From: Vampirovibrionales bacterium
GTDB lineage: Bacteria > Cyanobacteriota > Vampirovibrionia > Vampirovibrionales > JAJTHC01
Assembly: GCA_021299615.1 (NCBI GenBank)
Contig: JAJTHC010000265.1
Span: forward strand, 1 to 5,468
DNA: 5,468 bases
Reading direction: 5' to 3'
Under the pieces are notes generated by a model. The model did not search any database and was not told the DNA's origin. It saw nothing but the letters and a program-made list of their open reading frames with translations. Shown piece after piece: positions 1-5,468 of this stretch (its first letter is position 1; each line of letters begins with the position of its first letter). A program made the translations under genes and the position numbers.

Positions 1-453
1 GGCGACGGCACGGTTGACAACATTAACGATGTCGCCGATGGCACGCTCACCATTCGGGGTGGAGCGACAGGCAAAGATCTGTTCGGCAACAACACCGATC
101 TGGACGGCGACGGTAAAGCAGATGGCTTCAAAAATGGCTTCGACGCCCTAAAAACGCTTGCCCTTCAAGAAGGACTCATCGACGGCAAGAAGGATATGGT
201 TTTAGATGCCAGTGATCTCGCCTTGCTTCAGAAAAAATATCAATTAGCGATGAAAACGGCTGGCTACAATTCACAGAACGAAAATCTTGGAGATTTAGGG
301 ATTGGTGAAATCAACTTGGGCAAAACCAACGAAACGAAAACCGCTCAAAACTTTGACGGTCAAGGCAATGACTTGATGACGCAAGAAGGTTCCACCTTCT
401 CGCTTAACGGCGAAAGTCGTGACTACGCCGATGTTTGGCATCAATTGAAGTAA
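1..453 (+). CDS. C-terminal part of a calcium-binding, probably secreted/surface protein (5' end outside window)
   Basis: The frame is open from the first base, so only the last 150 residues are present; the first ATG in view (base 196) lies inside the domain and is not a likely start. Residues 33-41 form a DxDxDGxxD calcium loop (NTDLDGDGKADGF), and the opening GDGTVDN looks like the end of another such loop. Residues 61-72 (DGKKDMVLDASD), followed by a LALLQKKY helix, have EF-hand/dockerin-like spacing. The tail holds LGIGEINL, NFDGQGNDLM, a STFSLNGES strand and a terminal YADVW. This order (Asp-rich loop, 'LGI..I.L', 'G.(S/T)F', 'ADVW/F') is familiar from the C-termini of haemolysin-type (RTX-like) calcium-binding proteins. 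Surface or extracellular location and calcium binding are inferred; the main function lies in the missing N-terminal part. It converges on the neighbouring MgtC gene with 9 bases between stop codons, and no terminator is visible there. Confidence 0.8.
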   Translation, partial: GDGTVDNINDVADGTLTIRGGATGKDLFGNNTDLDGDGKADGFKNGFDALKTLALQEGLIDGKKDMVLDASDLALLQKKYQLAMKTAGYNSQNENLGDLGIGEINLGKTNETKTAQNFDGQGNDLMTQEGSTFSLNGESRDYADVWHQLK

Positions 454-462
454 ATCGTTATA

Positions 463-1206
463 TCAATCCCCTTGCGGATCAAACGTCAAGTTGATGCGTT
501 CGACACCGTTGAGGCGTTTTAAGCCTTGCTTCCATTTACTCCAATGCGTTACGTAATGGTGAATGTCAATCAAATAGGTCACAATTAACGTTGGATTTAA
601 ATCCCCGTCTTTAGCAATAACACAGCATGTTTCGACACTGCGGATTCGCTCTTCCAGCTGATCTTCCACATACGCCATGGCCGCTTGTTCGTGGGATTCT
701 TTGACATATATAGTTAGCTTAAGAACGTCCTTGTCTTTAAATCGTTTGAAATCCTGCAAGATGGGAATCTTTCCCATGGTGTAAAGAATGACAATGGTAA
801 TAAAGGTTGCAAAAATAGCGATAGAATGCAAGCCCACACCCACCAACATACCAATCGCTGCCACATTCCACAAGCTCGCTGCGGTCGTGATGCCTCGAAC
901 AGAGCCACCTTCCTTGAGCAAGGCTCCCCCCCCGATGAAACCAATCCCTGTGACAATTTGAGCCCCTATACGGGACGGATCAAAAGTAAGATTCATATTC
1001 GGATGCTGGCTTTTGTCCAAGCTAAAGGTCGTAAGTTCGGCAAGATTTGTCATAGAAAGCACCATGAAAATACACGCCCCCATGCAAACCAGCATGTGCG
1101 TTCGAAGCCCTGCGGCTTTGTGGGTGACTTCTCGTTCAAAGCCGACGACGGCTCCGAGTACGGCGGCCACCACGATTCTAAGCATCATATCATTCATTTC
1201 AAACAT
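463..1206 (-). CDS. MgtC/SapB family inner-membrane protein
   Basis: A 247-residue protein with the MgtC/SapB signature throughout: G18-ERE25 (GxxxGFERE), K30-AAGLRTH37 and L39-VCMGA, then DPSRIGAQIVTGIGFIGGG (residues 76-94) and VRGITTAASLWNVAAIG (103-119). About five hydrophobic segments are visible, near residues 9-24, 36-52, 82-98, 107-125 and 128-146. A soluble domain of ~90 residues follows (160-245), as in longer family members with an ACT-like tail. Salmonella MgtC, the best-known relative, acts in virulence and low-magnesium adaptation, partly by inhibiting F1Fo ATP synthase. Many family members outside pathogens have no proven role, so transport or magnesium function here is only a guess. 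The loop at residues 53-76 is longer than in Salmonella MgtC. The start is uncertain: Met1, Met4, Met7 and Met8 are all possible and none has a good Shine-Dalgarno sequence. I kept the longest. The family call is firm; the physiological role is not. Confidence 0.93.
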   Translation of the reverse strand: MFEMNDMMLRIVVAAVLGAVVGFEREVTHKAAGLRTHMLVCMGACIFMVLSMTNLAELTTFSLDKSQHPNMNLTFDPSRIGAQIVTGIGFIGGGALLKEGGSVRGITTAASLWNVAAIGMLVGVGLHSIAIFATFITIVILYTMGKIPILQDFKRFKDKDVLKLTIYVKESHEQAAMAYVEDQLEERIRSVETCCVIAKDGDLNPTLIVTYLIDIHHYVTHWSKWKQGLKRLNGVERINLTFDPQGD

Positions 1207-1285
1207 AAGATTAGTTTAACAAAAATACAAGGCTTTGATGAGACTAATACCATTTCTTAGATTAAATAGCGTATAGGTGGATTCA

Positions 1286-1358
1286 TAGGAGCCTAATGTT
1301 TTTTTGTGATGGCGTGTACACAGACCTACATAACAGAACAAAATAATCTAGGCTCCTA
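1286..1358. repeat. Separated 10-bp inverted repeat pair (TAGGAGCCTA / TAGGCTCCTA)
   Basis: TAGGAGCCTA at 1286-1295 is matched exactly by its reverse complement at 1349-1358, with 53 bases between the arms. The right arm has a second partner: TAGGCT (1349-1354) can pair with AGCCTA (1363-1368). Two 8-base palindromes lie nearby: GTGTACAC (1314-1321) and CTGTACAG (1369-1376). The block sits between the MgtC gene start and the tRNA terminator, so it is upstream of the MgtC gene on the minus strand. It could be a regulatory site or a decayed small element. No matching target-site duplication flanks the arms. The symmetry is visible in the sequence; any function is unknown. Confidence 0.5.
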
Positions 1359-1404
1359 GTCTAGCCTACTGTACAGAAAACTCTAAATTCAGCTATATCA
1401 AACA

Positions 1405-1434
1405 AAAAACGTCCCTCATAAAAGGGACGTTTTT
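1405..1434 (-). terminator. Intrinsic terminator of the tRNA-Met gene (possibly bidirectional)
   Basis: A perfect 12-bp stem (1405-1416 with 1423-1434) has a 6-base loop CATAAA. The core is ACGTCCCT/AGGGACGT, and A/T runs flank both sides. On the minus strand the stem begins three bases past the tRNA 3' end and ends in a T run, the classic form of a Rho-independent terminator. The A/T runs on both sides would also let it stop plus-strand transcription. Confidence 0.88.
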
Positions 1435-1437
1435 AAT

Positions 1438-1510
1438 GGCTATGGCGGGATTCGAACCTGCGACACTACGGGTATGAACCGTATGCTCTAACCAACTGAG
1501 CTACATAGCC
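1438..1510 (-). tRNA. tRNA-Met (CAT), elongator type
   Basis: A complete 73-base cloverleaf on the minus strand. The acceptor GGCTATG pairs with CATAGCC. The D stem is GCTC/GAGC with loop AGTTGGTTA. The anticodon stem is TACGG/CCGTA around loop TTCATAC (anticodon CAT), the variable loop is GTGTC, and the T stem is GCAGG/CCTGC around TTCGAAT. The G1-C72 pair and the absence of three consecutive G-C pairs at the base of the anticodon stem rule out the initiator. The GGCTAxG acceptor resembles E. coli elongator tRNA-Met rather than the lysidine-modified tRNA-Ile(CAT), though tRNA-Ile2 cannot be fully excluded by eye. The 3' CCA is not encoded and must be added enzymatically. Confidence 0.97.
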
Positions 1511-1529
1511 ATAAAGGGTTACTCTTTCT

Positions 1530-1557
1530 ATTATCCACAAACCAAGTCTGCATGCAA
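1530..1557 (-). promoter_or_regulatory. Predicted sigma-70-type promoter of the tRNA-Met gene
   Basis: On the minus strand a -10 box GATAAT (1530-1535, 5 of 6 to consensus) lies 16 bases from a weak -35 TTGCAT (1552-1557). Transcription would start about a dozen bases before the tRNA 5' end, a normal leader length. The -10 and position are good; the -35 is only half matched. Confidence 0.55.
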
Positions 1558-1626
1558 GAAAAAATCTTATTCCAAAATATGGACGGGGTATGTTTTGATT
1601 TCACAGATATTTTTTATAGTCTTGTA

Positions 1627-1655
1627 TTGTACTATGTTTGATATAAAATTATATC
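1627..1655 (+). promoter_or_regulatory. Possible promoter of the rhodanese-mrp-acetyltransferase cluster
   Basis: TTGTAC (1627-1632) and TATATC (1650-1655) are separated by exactly 17 bases, in an A/T-rich stretch 30-60 bases before the rhodanese start. Both boxes are only partial matches. Overlapping A/T-rich alternatives such as TATAAA at 1642-1647 exist but lack a well-placed -35. Confidence 0.4.
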
Positions 1656-1683
1656 GTAATAAAGCATCTGAAGGAACTGTGCC

Positions 1684-2028
1684 ATGCCTGTTGTAAATGT
1701 TTCCAATGAAGAACTCCGTCAACTGATTCAAGATACGCCCGACTTACAACTGGTCGATGTTCGTACGCCTGAAGAAGTGCAAGAAACGGGCTACATCGCA
1801 GGATCACTCACCCTACCTGTGCAGACCATCGCCGACTGGGCAGGCACGCTGGATGCCACTCGCCCCATTGCCTTTATGTGTCGTGGGGGGGTAAGAAGCT
1901 TGTATGCGTGTGACTACATGGAAAACGTTCTTAAAATGGATACCTCTGCCGTGCCGTTGTACAACTTGGAACATGGCATGAGCCACTATGACGGCGATGT
2001 CGTCTACCCTGAAGCGTCGAACCCTTAA
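1684..2028 (+). CDS. Single-domain rhodanese-like sulfurtransferase
   Basis: A 114-residue protein, the usual size of a single-domain rhodanese (GlpE class). The N-terminal 'VSNEELRQLI' and 'LQLVDVRTPEE' (residues 22-31) are the CH2A-type rhodanese motif. The active loop is C66-RGGVRS72, with Cys66 as the expected persulfide carrier and Arg71 closing the CxxGxR loop. The downstream 'YNLEHGMSHY' matches the family's 'L.GG...W' region, with an EHG variant. No signal peptide or membrane segment is seen, so it should be cytoplasmic. The start is supported by AAGGA (1671-1675), eight bases before the ATG. It lies 54 bases upstream of mrp on the same strand with no terminator between them, which suggests cotranscription. 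Its inferred role is delivery or relay of sulfane sulfur, perhaps toward iron-sulfur cluster assembly; the real acceptor cannot be read from sequence. Confidence 0.92.
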   Translation: MPVVNVSNEELRQLIQDTPDLQLVDVRTPEEVQETGYIAGSLTLPVQTIADWAGTLDATRPIAFMCRGGVRSLYACDYMENVLKMDTSAVPLYNLEHGMSHYDGDVVYPEASNP

Positions 2029-2082
2029 TTTAATTATTTTTACACTCGATTTTATCTCTTCAATCCACAAGGAAAATGCCTC

Positions 2083-3168
2083 ATGATGATTCAAAAAGAA
2101 GACGTCCTCAACGCCCTTAAAACCGTGAACGATCCTGAATTGCACAAGTCCCTCACAGAATTGGGTATGGTGGACAATATCGTCATCAACGGCAATGACG
2201 TCAACTTTGATATTATTCTCACCACCAAGGCTTGCCCCTTGAAAGAAAAAATCCGTCAAGACGCTCAATCCGCTGTTCAAGCACTTGAAGGCGTGGGCAA
2301 AGTGTATGTGAACATTTCGGGTAAAACTTTGACGCCTCGCTTGCCTGAAAAGCAGGGCATTCCGGGAGTCAAAAACATTATCGCCGTGTCAAGCGGTAAG
2401 GGTGGCGTGGGTAAATCCACCGTGAGCGTTAACCTCGCCTGTGCGATGACGCTTGCTGGAGCGAAAGTGGGCATCTTGGATGCCGACATCTACGGCCCGA
2501 ACATCCCCATTATGATGGGCGTTGAAGGGCATAGCCTTAAAGGCGTGGATGAAAACAAAAAAGGCATCTTGCCTGAAGGGCATGGCGTCAAAGTGATGTC
2601 TATTAGCTTTTTGGTGAAGCCTGATCAAGCCATGATTTGGCGTGGACCGATTTTGCACAAGTCGCTTGCTCAATTCTTCACCGATATGGCATGGGGCGAG
2701 CTGGATTACCTCTTGATTGATCTTCCCCCAGGTACGGGAGATGCTCAACTGTCGATTAGTCAACTGGCACCCATTACGGGAGGCGTCATCGTTACCACGC
2801 CTCAAGATGTGTCGTTGGCGGATTGCCGTCGAGCCAATAGCATGTTTAAGCAAACGAATATCCCTGTTTTGGGTGTGGTTGAAAACATGAGCTATTTTGT
2901 GAATCGTCATGGCGAGCGTGAAAATATTTTCGGCGAAGGCGGTGGCGAAGTCTTCACCAAAGAACTCGGCTTAGATTTGTTGGCTCAAGTGCCGTTACTG
3001 CCTCAAGTGCGTCAAGATGCCGATGCAGGCTTGCCCATTGTGATTTCTAATCCTGCTTGTGAAGCGGCTTTACAACTTACGAAAGCCAGCAATGCCGTTG
3101 TGGCGAAGATCTGTGAGATGTCTCTTACCAGCCATCAAGAAGCGGAAGCCCCTTTGGTTTCGGTCTAG
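2083..3168 (+). CDS. mrp: Mrp/ApbC-type P-loop ATPase, iron-sulfur cluster carrier (DUF59 + ParA-like)
   Basis: A 361-residue protein, normal for bacterial Mrp. Residues ~4-80 are a DUF59/MIP18 domain with the conserved 'NDPEL..SLTELGMV' (16-30) and 'TTKACPL' containing Cys51. The ATPase domain follows: 'KNIIAVSSGKGGVGKST' with the deviant Walker A GKGGVGKS (105-112), 'ILDADIYGPNIPIMMG' (131-146), 'MIWRGP' (184-189), Walker B-like 'DYLLIDLPPGTGDAQLS' (208-224), 'VTTPQDVSLAD' (237-247) and 'VVENMSYF...IFGEGGGEV' (265-290). The family binds and transfers Fe-S clusters in the cytoplasm. Here the segment after ENMSYF reads VNRHGERE, so the CxxC pair found in E. coli and Salmonella homologues is missing, as I recall for cyanobacterial members too. 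Remaining cysteines are 51, 120, 248, 326 and 344. AAGGAAA (2069-2075) lies seven bases before the chosen ATG; a second ATG follows directly and could also serve. The stop is a double TAG. Confidence 0.96.
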   Translation: MMIQKEDVLNALKTVNDPELHKSLTELGMVDNIVINGNDVNFDIILTTKACPLKEKIRQDAQSAVQALEGVGKVYVNISGKTLTPRLPEKQGIPGVKNIIAVSSGKGGVGKSTVSVNLACAMTLAGAKVGILDADIYGPNIPIMMGVEGHSLKGVDENKKGILPEGHGVKVMSISFLVKPDQAMIWRGPILHKSLAQFFTDMAWGELDYLLIDLPPGTGDAQLSISQLAPITGGVIVTTPQDVSLADCRRANSMFKQTNIPVLGVVENMSYFVNRHGERENIFGEGGGEVFTKELGLDLLAQVPLLPQVRQDADAGLPIVISNPACEAALQLTKASNAVVAKICEMSLTSHQEAEAPLVSV

Positions 3169-3171
3169 TAG

Positions 3172-3738
3172 ATGAGTTTTGAGATGATGGCTTCTGTCAT
3201 TAAGCATATGGATGCAAGTGATTTAGATGCGTTGGTGAATATCTCTCAACGCACGTTTTTAGAAACCTTTGGCATGAATTATAATGCCAAAGATCTAAAC
3301 GACTACATGGAAACACGGTTGTCTCGTCAGGCTTTAGGTGCTGAACTCGCCGATGCTCAAAACGTCTTTTTCAGCGTGTGGGACGAAAAAACGGATGCCT
3401 TAACAGGCTACATCAAAATCATTCCACAATATTGCAAGTTTTTGGATGATATGGACGAGGGGCATTTTGAACCCAAAAACAGTACCTATTTAGAGCGTTT
3501 TTATCTGTTGAAGTCCTTTCAGGGTACAGGCATTGCTCAAAATGCCATGCAAGCCACCTTGGATTGGATTAAGCAAAACACTGAAAGCGATGCCGTGCAT
3601 CTCACCGTGTTTTGTGAAAACCCACGAGCCTACACCTTCTATCAACGTTTTGGTTTTGAACATGTAGGCAATACCGTTTACATGGTGGGAGATCATGCTG
3701 ACAAAGAGTTTTTATACTTGTTGAAACTGGTTTGTTAG
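3172..3738 (+). CDS. GNAT-family N-acetyltransferase, PaiA-like
   Basis: A 188-residue single GNAT domain. The acetyl-CoA-binding motif A is 'LERFYLLKSFQGTGIAQNAMQ' (residues 107-127), with the Q117-GTGIA pyrophosphate loop. Motif B is 'HLTVFCENPRAYTFYQRFGFEHVG' (143-166), with the usual N150..A153..FY. The N-terminal 'ISQRTFLETFG' and the C-terminal 'VYMVGDHADKEFLYLLKL' follow the layout of Bacillus PaiA-type polyamine/small-molecule acetyltransferases. The substrate cannot be fixed by eye, so polyamine acetylation is only a hint. The gene begins immediately after the two TAG codons ending mrp and lies in the same frame. No Shine-Dalgarno is visible, so translation probably depends on termination-reinitiation from mrp. 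Alternative starts are Met5, Met6 and Met13; Met5 or Met6 would still keep the whole domain. Confidence 0.9.
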   Translation: MSFEMMASVIKHMDASDLDALVNISQRTFLETFGMNYNAKDLNDYMETRLSRQALGAELADAQNVFFSVWDEKTDALTGYIKIIPQYCKFLDDMDEGHFEPKNSTYLERFYLLKSFQGTGIAQNAMQATLDWIKQNTESDAVHLTVFCENPRAYTFYQRFGFEHVGNTVYMVGDHADKEFLYLLKLVC

Positions 3739-3821
3739 ATCGTTCTTTAATTATAGTGTTCGATAGAGTATTTTTGAAAAATGACTTCTGAAAAGCCCCG
3801 CATACAAACTTACGTGCGAGT

Positions 3822-3850
3822 TTTGCAGAACTGTTGATTTGTGGTATGAT
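3822..3850 (+). promoter_or_regulatory. Predicted extended -10 promoter of the glycosyltransferase gene
   Basis: TATGAT (3845-3850) is directly preceded by TGG (3842-3844), giving the TGn extended -10 pattern. A -35-like TTTGCA (3822-3827) lies 17 bases upstream. Transcription would start near 3857, leaving a leader of about 26 bases. An imperfect inverted repeat (3788-3828) overlaps the -35 and could modulate it. Confidence 0.6.
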
Positions 3851-3882
3851 AGAGCTTACATCTATAAAAAGAGACTATTTTC

Positions 3883-5286
3883 TTGCCCATGCTTTTAAAA
3901 CCCCCTTTTACGATTCAACACTTGCCCACGAGAGAAAGTATTAGAGCCTTCTTCGAACATCGCCGTGTGCAACGTAATTTAGCCATTTGGCTGGCGTTTT
4001 TTTTGGGTGTTTTTGTCACCGCTGAAATCTATGTGCCTCAAATATCTGTGCCACTCGGCTTGGTGAGCTTTATGTTGATTTATGTGATTTTCTTAACAGG
4101 GATTCTAGTGGTCAAACGCTTTAAAGCCAAGAAAGAAGGCTTGAATCTCATTGATATTGTGCCTGAACAAGTGCCTGTTCATTCGTCTATAAGCGTGATT
4201 TTGCCTGCTCATAATGAAGTGGGCGTCATTGCCGAAAGCGTCGCCCATTTTATGAACGTTACCCCTGAACATTATGATGTATGGGTGATGAATGACCGTT
4301 CTATAGACGGCACACACCTAATTTTAGAAGATTTGTTTGAAGCCAATCCACAGTGGCAGGCACGTTTGAATATCGTGCATCGACCGCCTGAAGCCGTCGC
4401 TGGGAAATCGGCCGTGTTGAATGACGCCCTTGCCTTAAGCACCAGCCCCATTCTCGCTATTTTTGATGCCGATGCTCGTATTGATCAAGATTTTTTTCCT
4501 CAAATGCTCGCTTATTTAGAACAAGACGAGCGTATTGCAGCCGTTCAAGCACGTAAAATGATTAGTAACGCTAATACCAACTTACTCACCAAATGCCAAC
4601 AGTGGGAATATACCTTAGATGCCCATATTCAATGGTGCCGAGATCTTGCAGGTTCGGCGGTAGAATTAAGAGGCAACGGCTTTCTCATCAAGCGTGAAGC
4701 AGTTGAAGAGGTGGGCTTGTGGAACGAAAATAGCATTACGGATGATTTGGATCTTTCGACTCGCTTACATTTAAAAGGTTGGTTGATACGTTTTGCACAC
4801 CAAGCCAGCGTTTACGAAGAAGGCATCACGCAATTTAAGCCGTTGCTTAAGCAACGTGAGCGTTGGGCAGAAGGTTCCTTGCGTCGCTATTTGGATTTTG
4901 GTGGTGCTATTCTACTTTCAAAAGAAGCCAGCTTGCGGACTCGCACTGATATGTTTGCGTACTGGATTAACTTTCTCTTCCCCATTTTAATGGTCTTGGA
5001 ACTTTGCGTCGTGGGGGGAGCCACTGTCTTTGGGCAGGCGACTCGTTTGCATCAGCTCTTGGCGTTGTCCTTGTTGCCGATGTTTGGCTTGGCGTTTATT
5101 CCGACTTTGTATAATGCGATCCGTCGTTTTGAGCATCCGCCGCGTGTGGAAGCGATGAAGGCGGCCGTCTTGACGGGCATTTACATGACCGCCGTGTGGT
5201 TCCCGATTGTGTTTTATAGCTTTGGGAAGGTCTTATTTAAGCCGAATGCTCCCTTTAAATGGGAAAAGACGCATCATCAGGGTTGA
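3883..5286 (+). CDS. Membrane-bound processive family 2 glycosyltransferase (BcsA/PgaC-like)
   Basis: A 467-residue protein with two N-terminal membrane segments (about 33-50 and 54-77), a cytoplasmic GT-A catalytic domain, and about three C-terminal membrane segments (about 358-383, 391-412 and 427-450). All hallmarks of inverting processive GT2 enzymes are present: ILPAHNE (106-112), NDRSIDGT with Asp138 (137-144), the metal/UDP-binding DAD (195-197), ELRGNGFLIKRE (261-272), the catalytic-base region TDDLD (286-290), and Q324-RERW328 as the QxxRW motif. Relatives polymerise cellulose, poly-N-acetylglucosamine or hyaluronan from UDP-sugars and move the chain across the inner membrane. The product here cannot be named: no PilZ domain, deacetylase or export partner lies in the window. 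The start is a TTG with AAAAAGAGA about nine bases upstream; an ATG two codons later (3889) is nearly as likely and loses only two residues. The gene seems separately promoted from the acetyltransferase. Confidence 0.92.
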   Translation: MPMLLKPPFTIQHLPTRESIRAFFEHRRVQRNLAIWLAFFLGVFVTAEIYVPQISVPLGLVSFMLIYVIFLTGILVVKRFKAKKEGLNLIDIVPEQVPVHSSISVILPAHNEVGVIAESVAHFMNVTPEHYDVWVMNDRSIDGTHLILEDLFEANPQWQARLNIVHRPPEAVAGKSAVLNDALALSTSPILAIFDADARIDQDFFPQMLAYLEQDERIAAVQARKMISNANTNLLTKCQQWEYTLDAHIQWCRDLAGSAVELRGNGFLIKREAVEEVGLWNENSITDDLDLSTRLHLKGWLIRFAHQASVYEEGITQFKPLLKQRERWAEGSLRRYLDFGGAILLSKEASLRTRTDMFAYWINFLFPILMVLELCVVGGATVFGQATRLHQLLALSLLPMFGLAFIPTLYNAIRRFEHPPRVEAMKAAVLTGIYMTAVWFPIVFYSFGKVLFKPNAPFKWEKTHHQG

Positions 5287-5290
5287 TATT

Positions 5291-5468
5291 CTAAAGTTCA
5301 ACGCCTTTAAGTACTTTTTTTATCAATCGAATGGCTAGGTTATCAGGGGGGTGAAGCCTATTCTGTAAGCCTCTCCACGCAGGGTCTATCGTCAAACGTA
5401 AGTCAAACAGTTCGTTAATATGGAGTTGTCTATTCAAGCCTTTTGATTTAAATCTTTCTTCAGATATA
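5291..5468 (-). CDS. Probable 3' end of an unidentified minus-strand gene (5' end outside window)
   Basis: The minus strand is open from the right edge to a TAG at 5291-5293, giving 58 residues. The stretch reads like ordinary protein and includes 'LNRQLHINELFDLRLTIDP' and 'LAIRLIKKVLKGVEL' at the C-terminus. The stop lies four bases past the glycosyltransferase stop, a tight convergent layout like the 9-base one at the left end. No family is recognised and no start is in view. Codon use is richer in AGA, AGG and ATA than in its neighbours, so it may be chance or a gene of different origin. An open run of this length can occur by chance, hence moderate confidence. Confidence 0.45.
   Translation of the reverse strand, partial: ISEERFKSKGLNRQLHINELFDLRLTIDPAWRGLQNRLHPPDNLAIRLIKKVLKGVEL

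Noticed and set aside
826..1260. 144-codon plus-strand open frame opposite the MgtC gene
   Set aside because: It lies almost wholly antisense to a strongly supported MgtC-family gene. Its product is rich in His, Arg and Lys with no domain character, typical of an antisense shadow.
1286..1358. Small MITE-like element bounded by the 10-bp inverted repeats
   Set aside because: The flanks (ATTCA on the left, GTCTA on the right) show no target-site duplication, and no second copy is in the window. It is kept only as an inverted repeat.
1314..1376. LexA-type SOS boxes at GTGTACAC and CTGTACAG
   Set aside because: The TGTAC/GTACA cores recall cyanobacterial LexA-like sites, but each is only a short palindrome without the extended consensus, and no SOS gene is adjacent.
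1813..2280. 155-codon minus-strand open frame across the rhodanese-mrp junction
   Set aside because: It overlaps two well-supported genes on the other strand and has no recognisable motifs or start signals.
2389..2910. 173-codon minus-strand open frame inside mrp
   Set aside because: It is fully antisense to the conserved ATPase domain. Its low-complexity His/Arg-rich product looks like the complement of mrp codons.
3795..3828. Fragment of a group II intron or other structured RNA
   Set aside because: The CGCAT...GTGCG hairpin faintly recalls group II intron stems, but no domain V, reverse transcriptase or further matching structure is present.
5287..5330. Terminator after the glycosyltransferase (T run near 5314-5321)
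   Set aside because: A T run is present, but the only upstream stem is a weak 5-bp AAAGT/ACTTT with a long loop, too poor to call.

Overview
The window carries six complete or partial genes that read clearly, one tRNA gene, and a probable seventh gene running off the right edge. Base composition is moderate, and TAA, TAG and TGA all serve as stops, so the standard bacterial code applies. The Mrp protein has a cyanobacterial-type layout: a DUF59 domain, then a P-loop ATPase that lacks the CxxC pair after the ENMSYF motif. The left-edge protein ends in a calcium-loop plus 'ADVW' module of a kind I associate with RTX-like secreted proteins. Together these loosely suggest a bacterium of the Cyanobacteriota, possibly a non-photosynthetic lineage (Vampirovibrionia/Melainabacteria). 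That placement is inference from sequence flavour, not a search result.

Layout from left to right. Positions 1-453 (+) are the C-terminal end of a calcium-binding, probably secreted or surface protein. It converges, with a 9-base gap, on a minus-strand MgtC/SapB-family membrane protein (463-1206). The next 230 bases hold a 10-bp inverted repeat pair and a strong hairpin terminator. Then comes an elongator tRNA-Met(CAT) on the minus strand (1438-1510) with its own promoter. A divergent plus-strand cluster follows: a single-domain rhodanese (1684-2028), Mrp (2083-3168) and a PaiA-like GNAT acetyltransferase (3172-3738). After a 144-base gap with a good extended -10 promoter comes a membrane-bound processive GT2 glycosyltransferase (3883-5286). 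The last ~180 bases are open on the minus strand and look like the 3' end of another gene.

How the genes may work together: the rhodanese and Mrp probably form a small sulfur-trafficking/iron-sulfur cluster unit, cotranscribed with the acetyltransferase. Mrp and the acetyltransferase lie in the same reading frame and are separated only by two consecutive TAG codons. The glycosyltransferase appears to be transcribed independently and has no visible polysaccharide-operon partners. I found no mobile element, CRISPR array or defence system, and nothing that amounts to a clearly new system. The most unusual local features are the in-frame tandem-amber junction, the CxxC-less Mrp beside a rhodanese, and the unexplained inverted repeats upstream of the MgtC gene.
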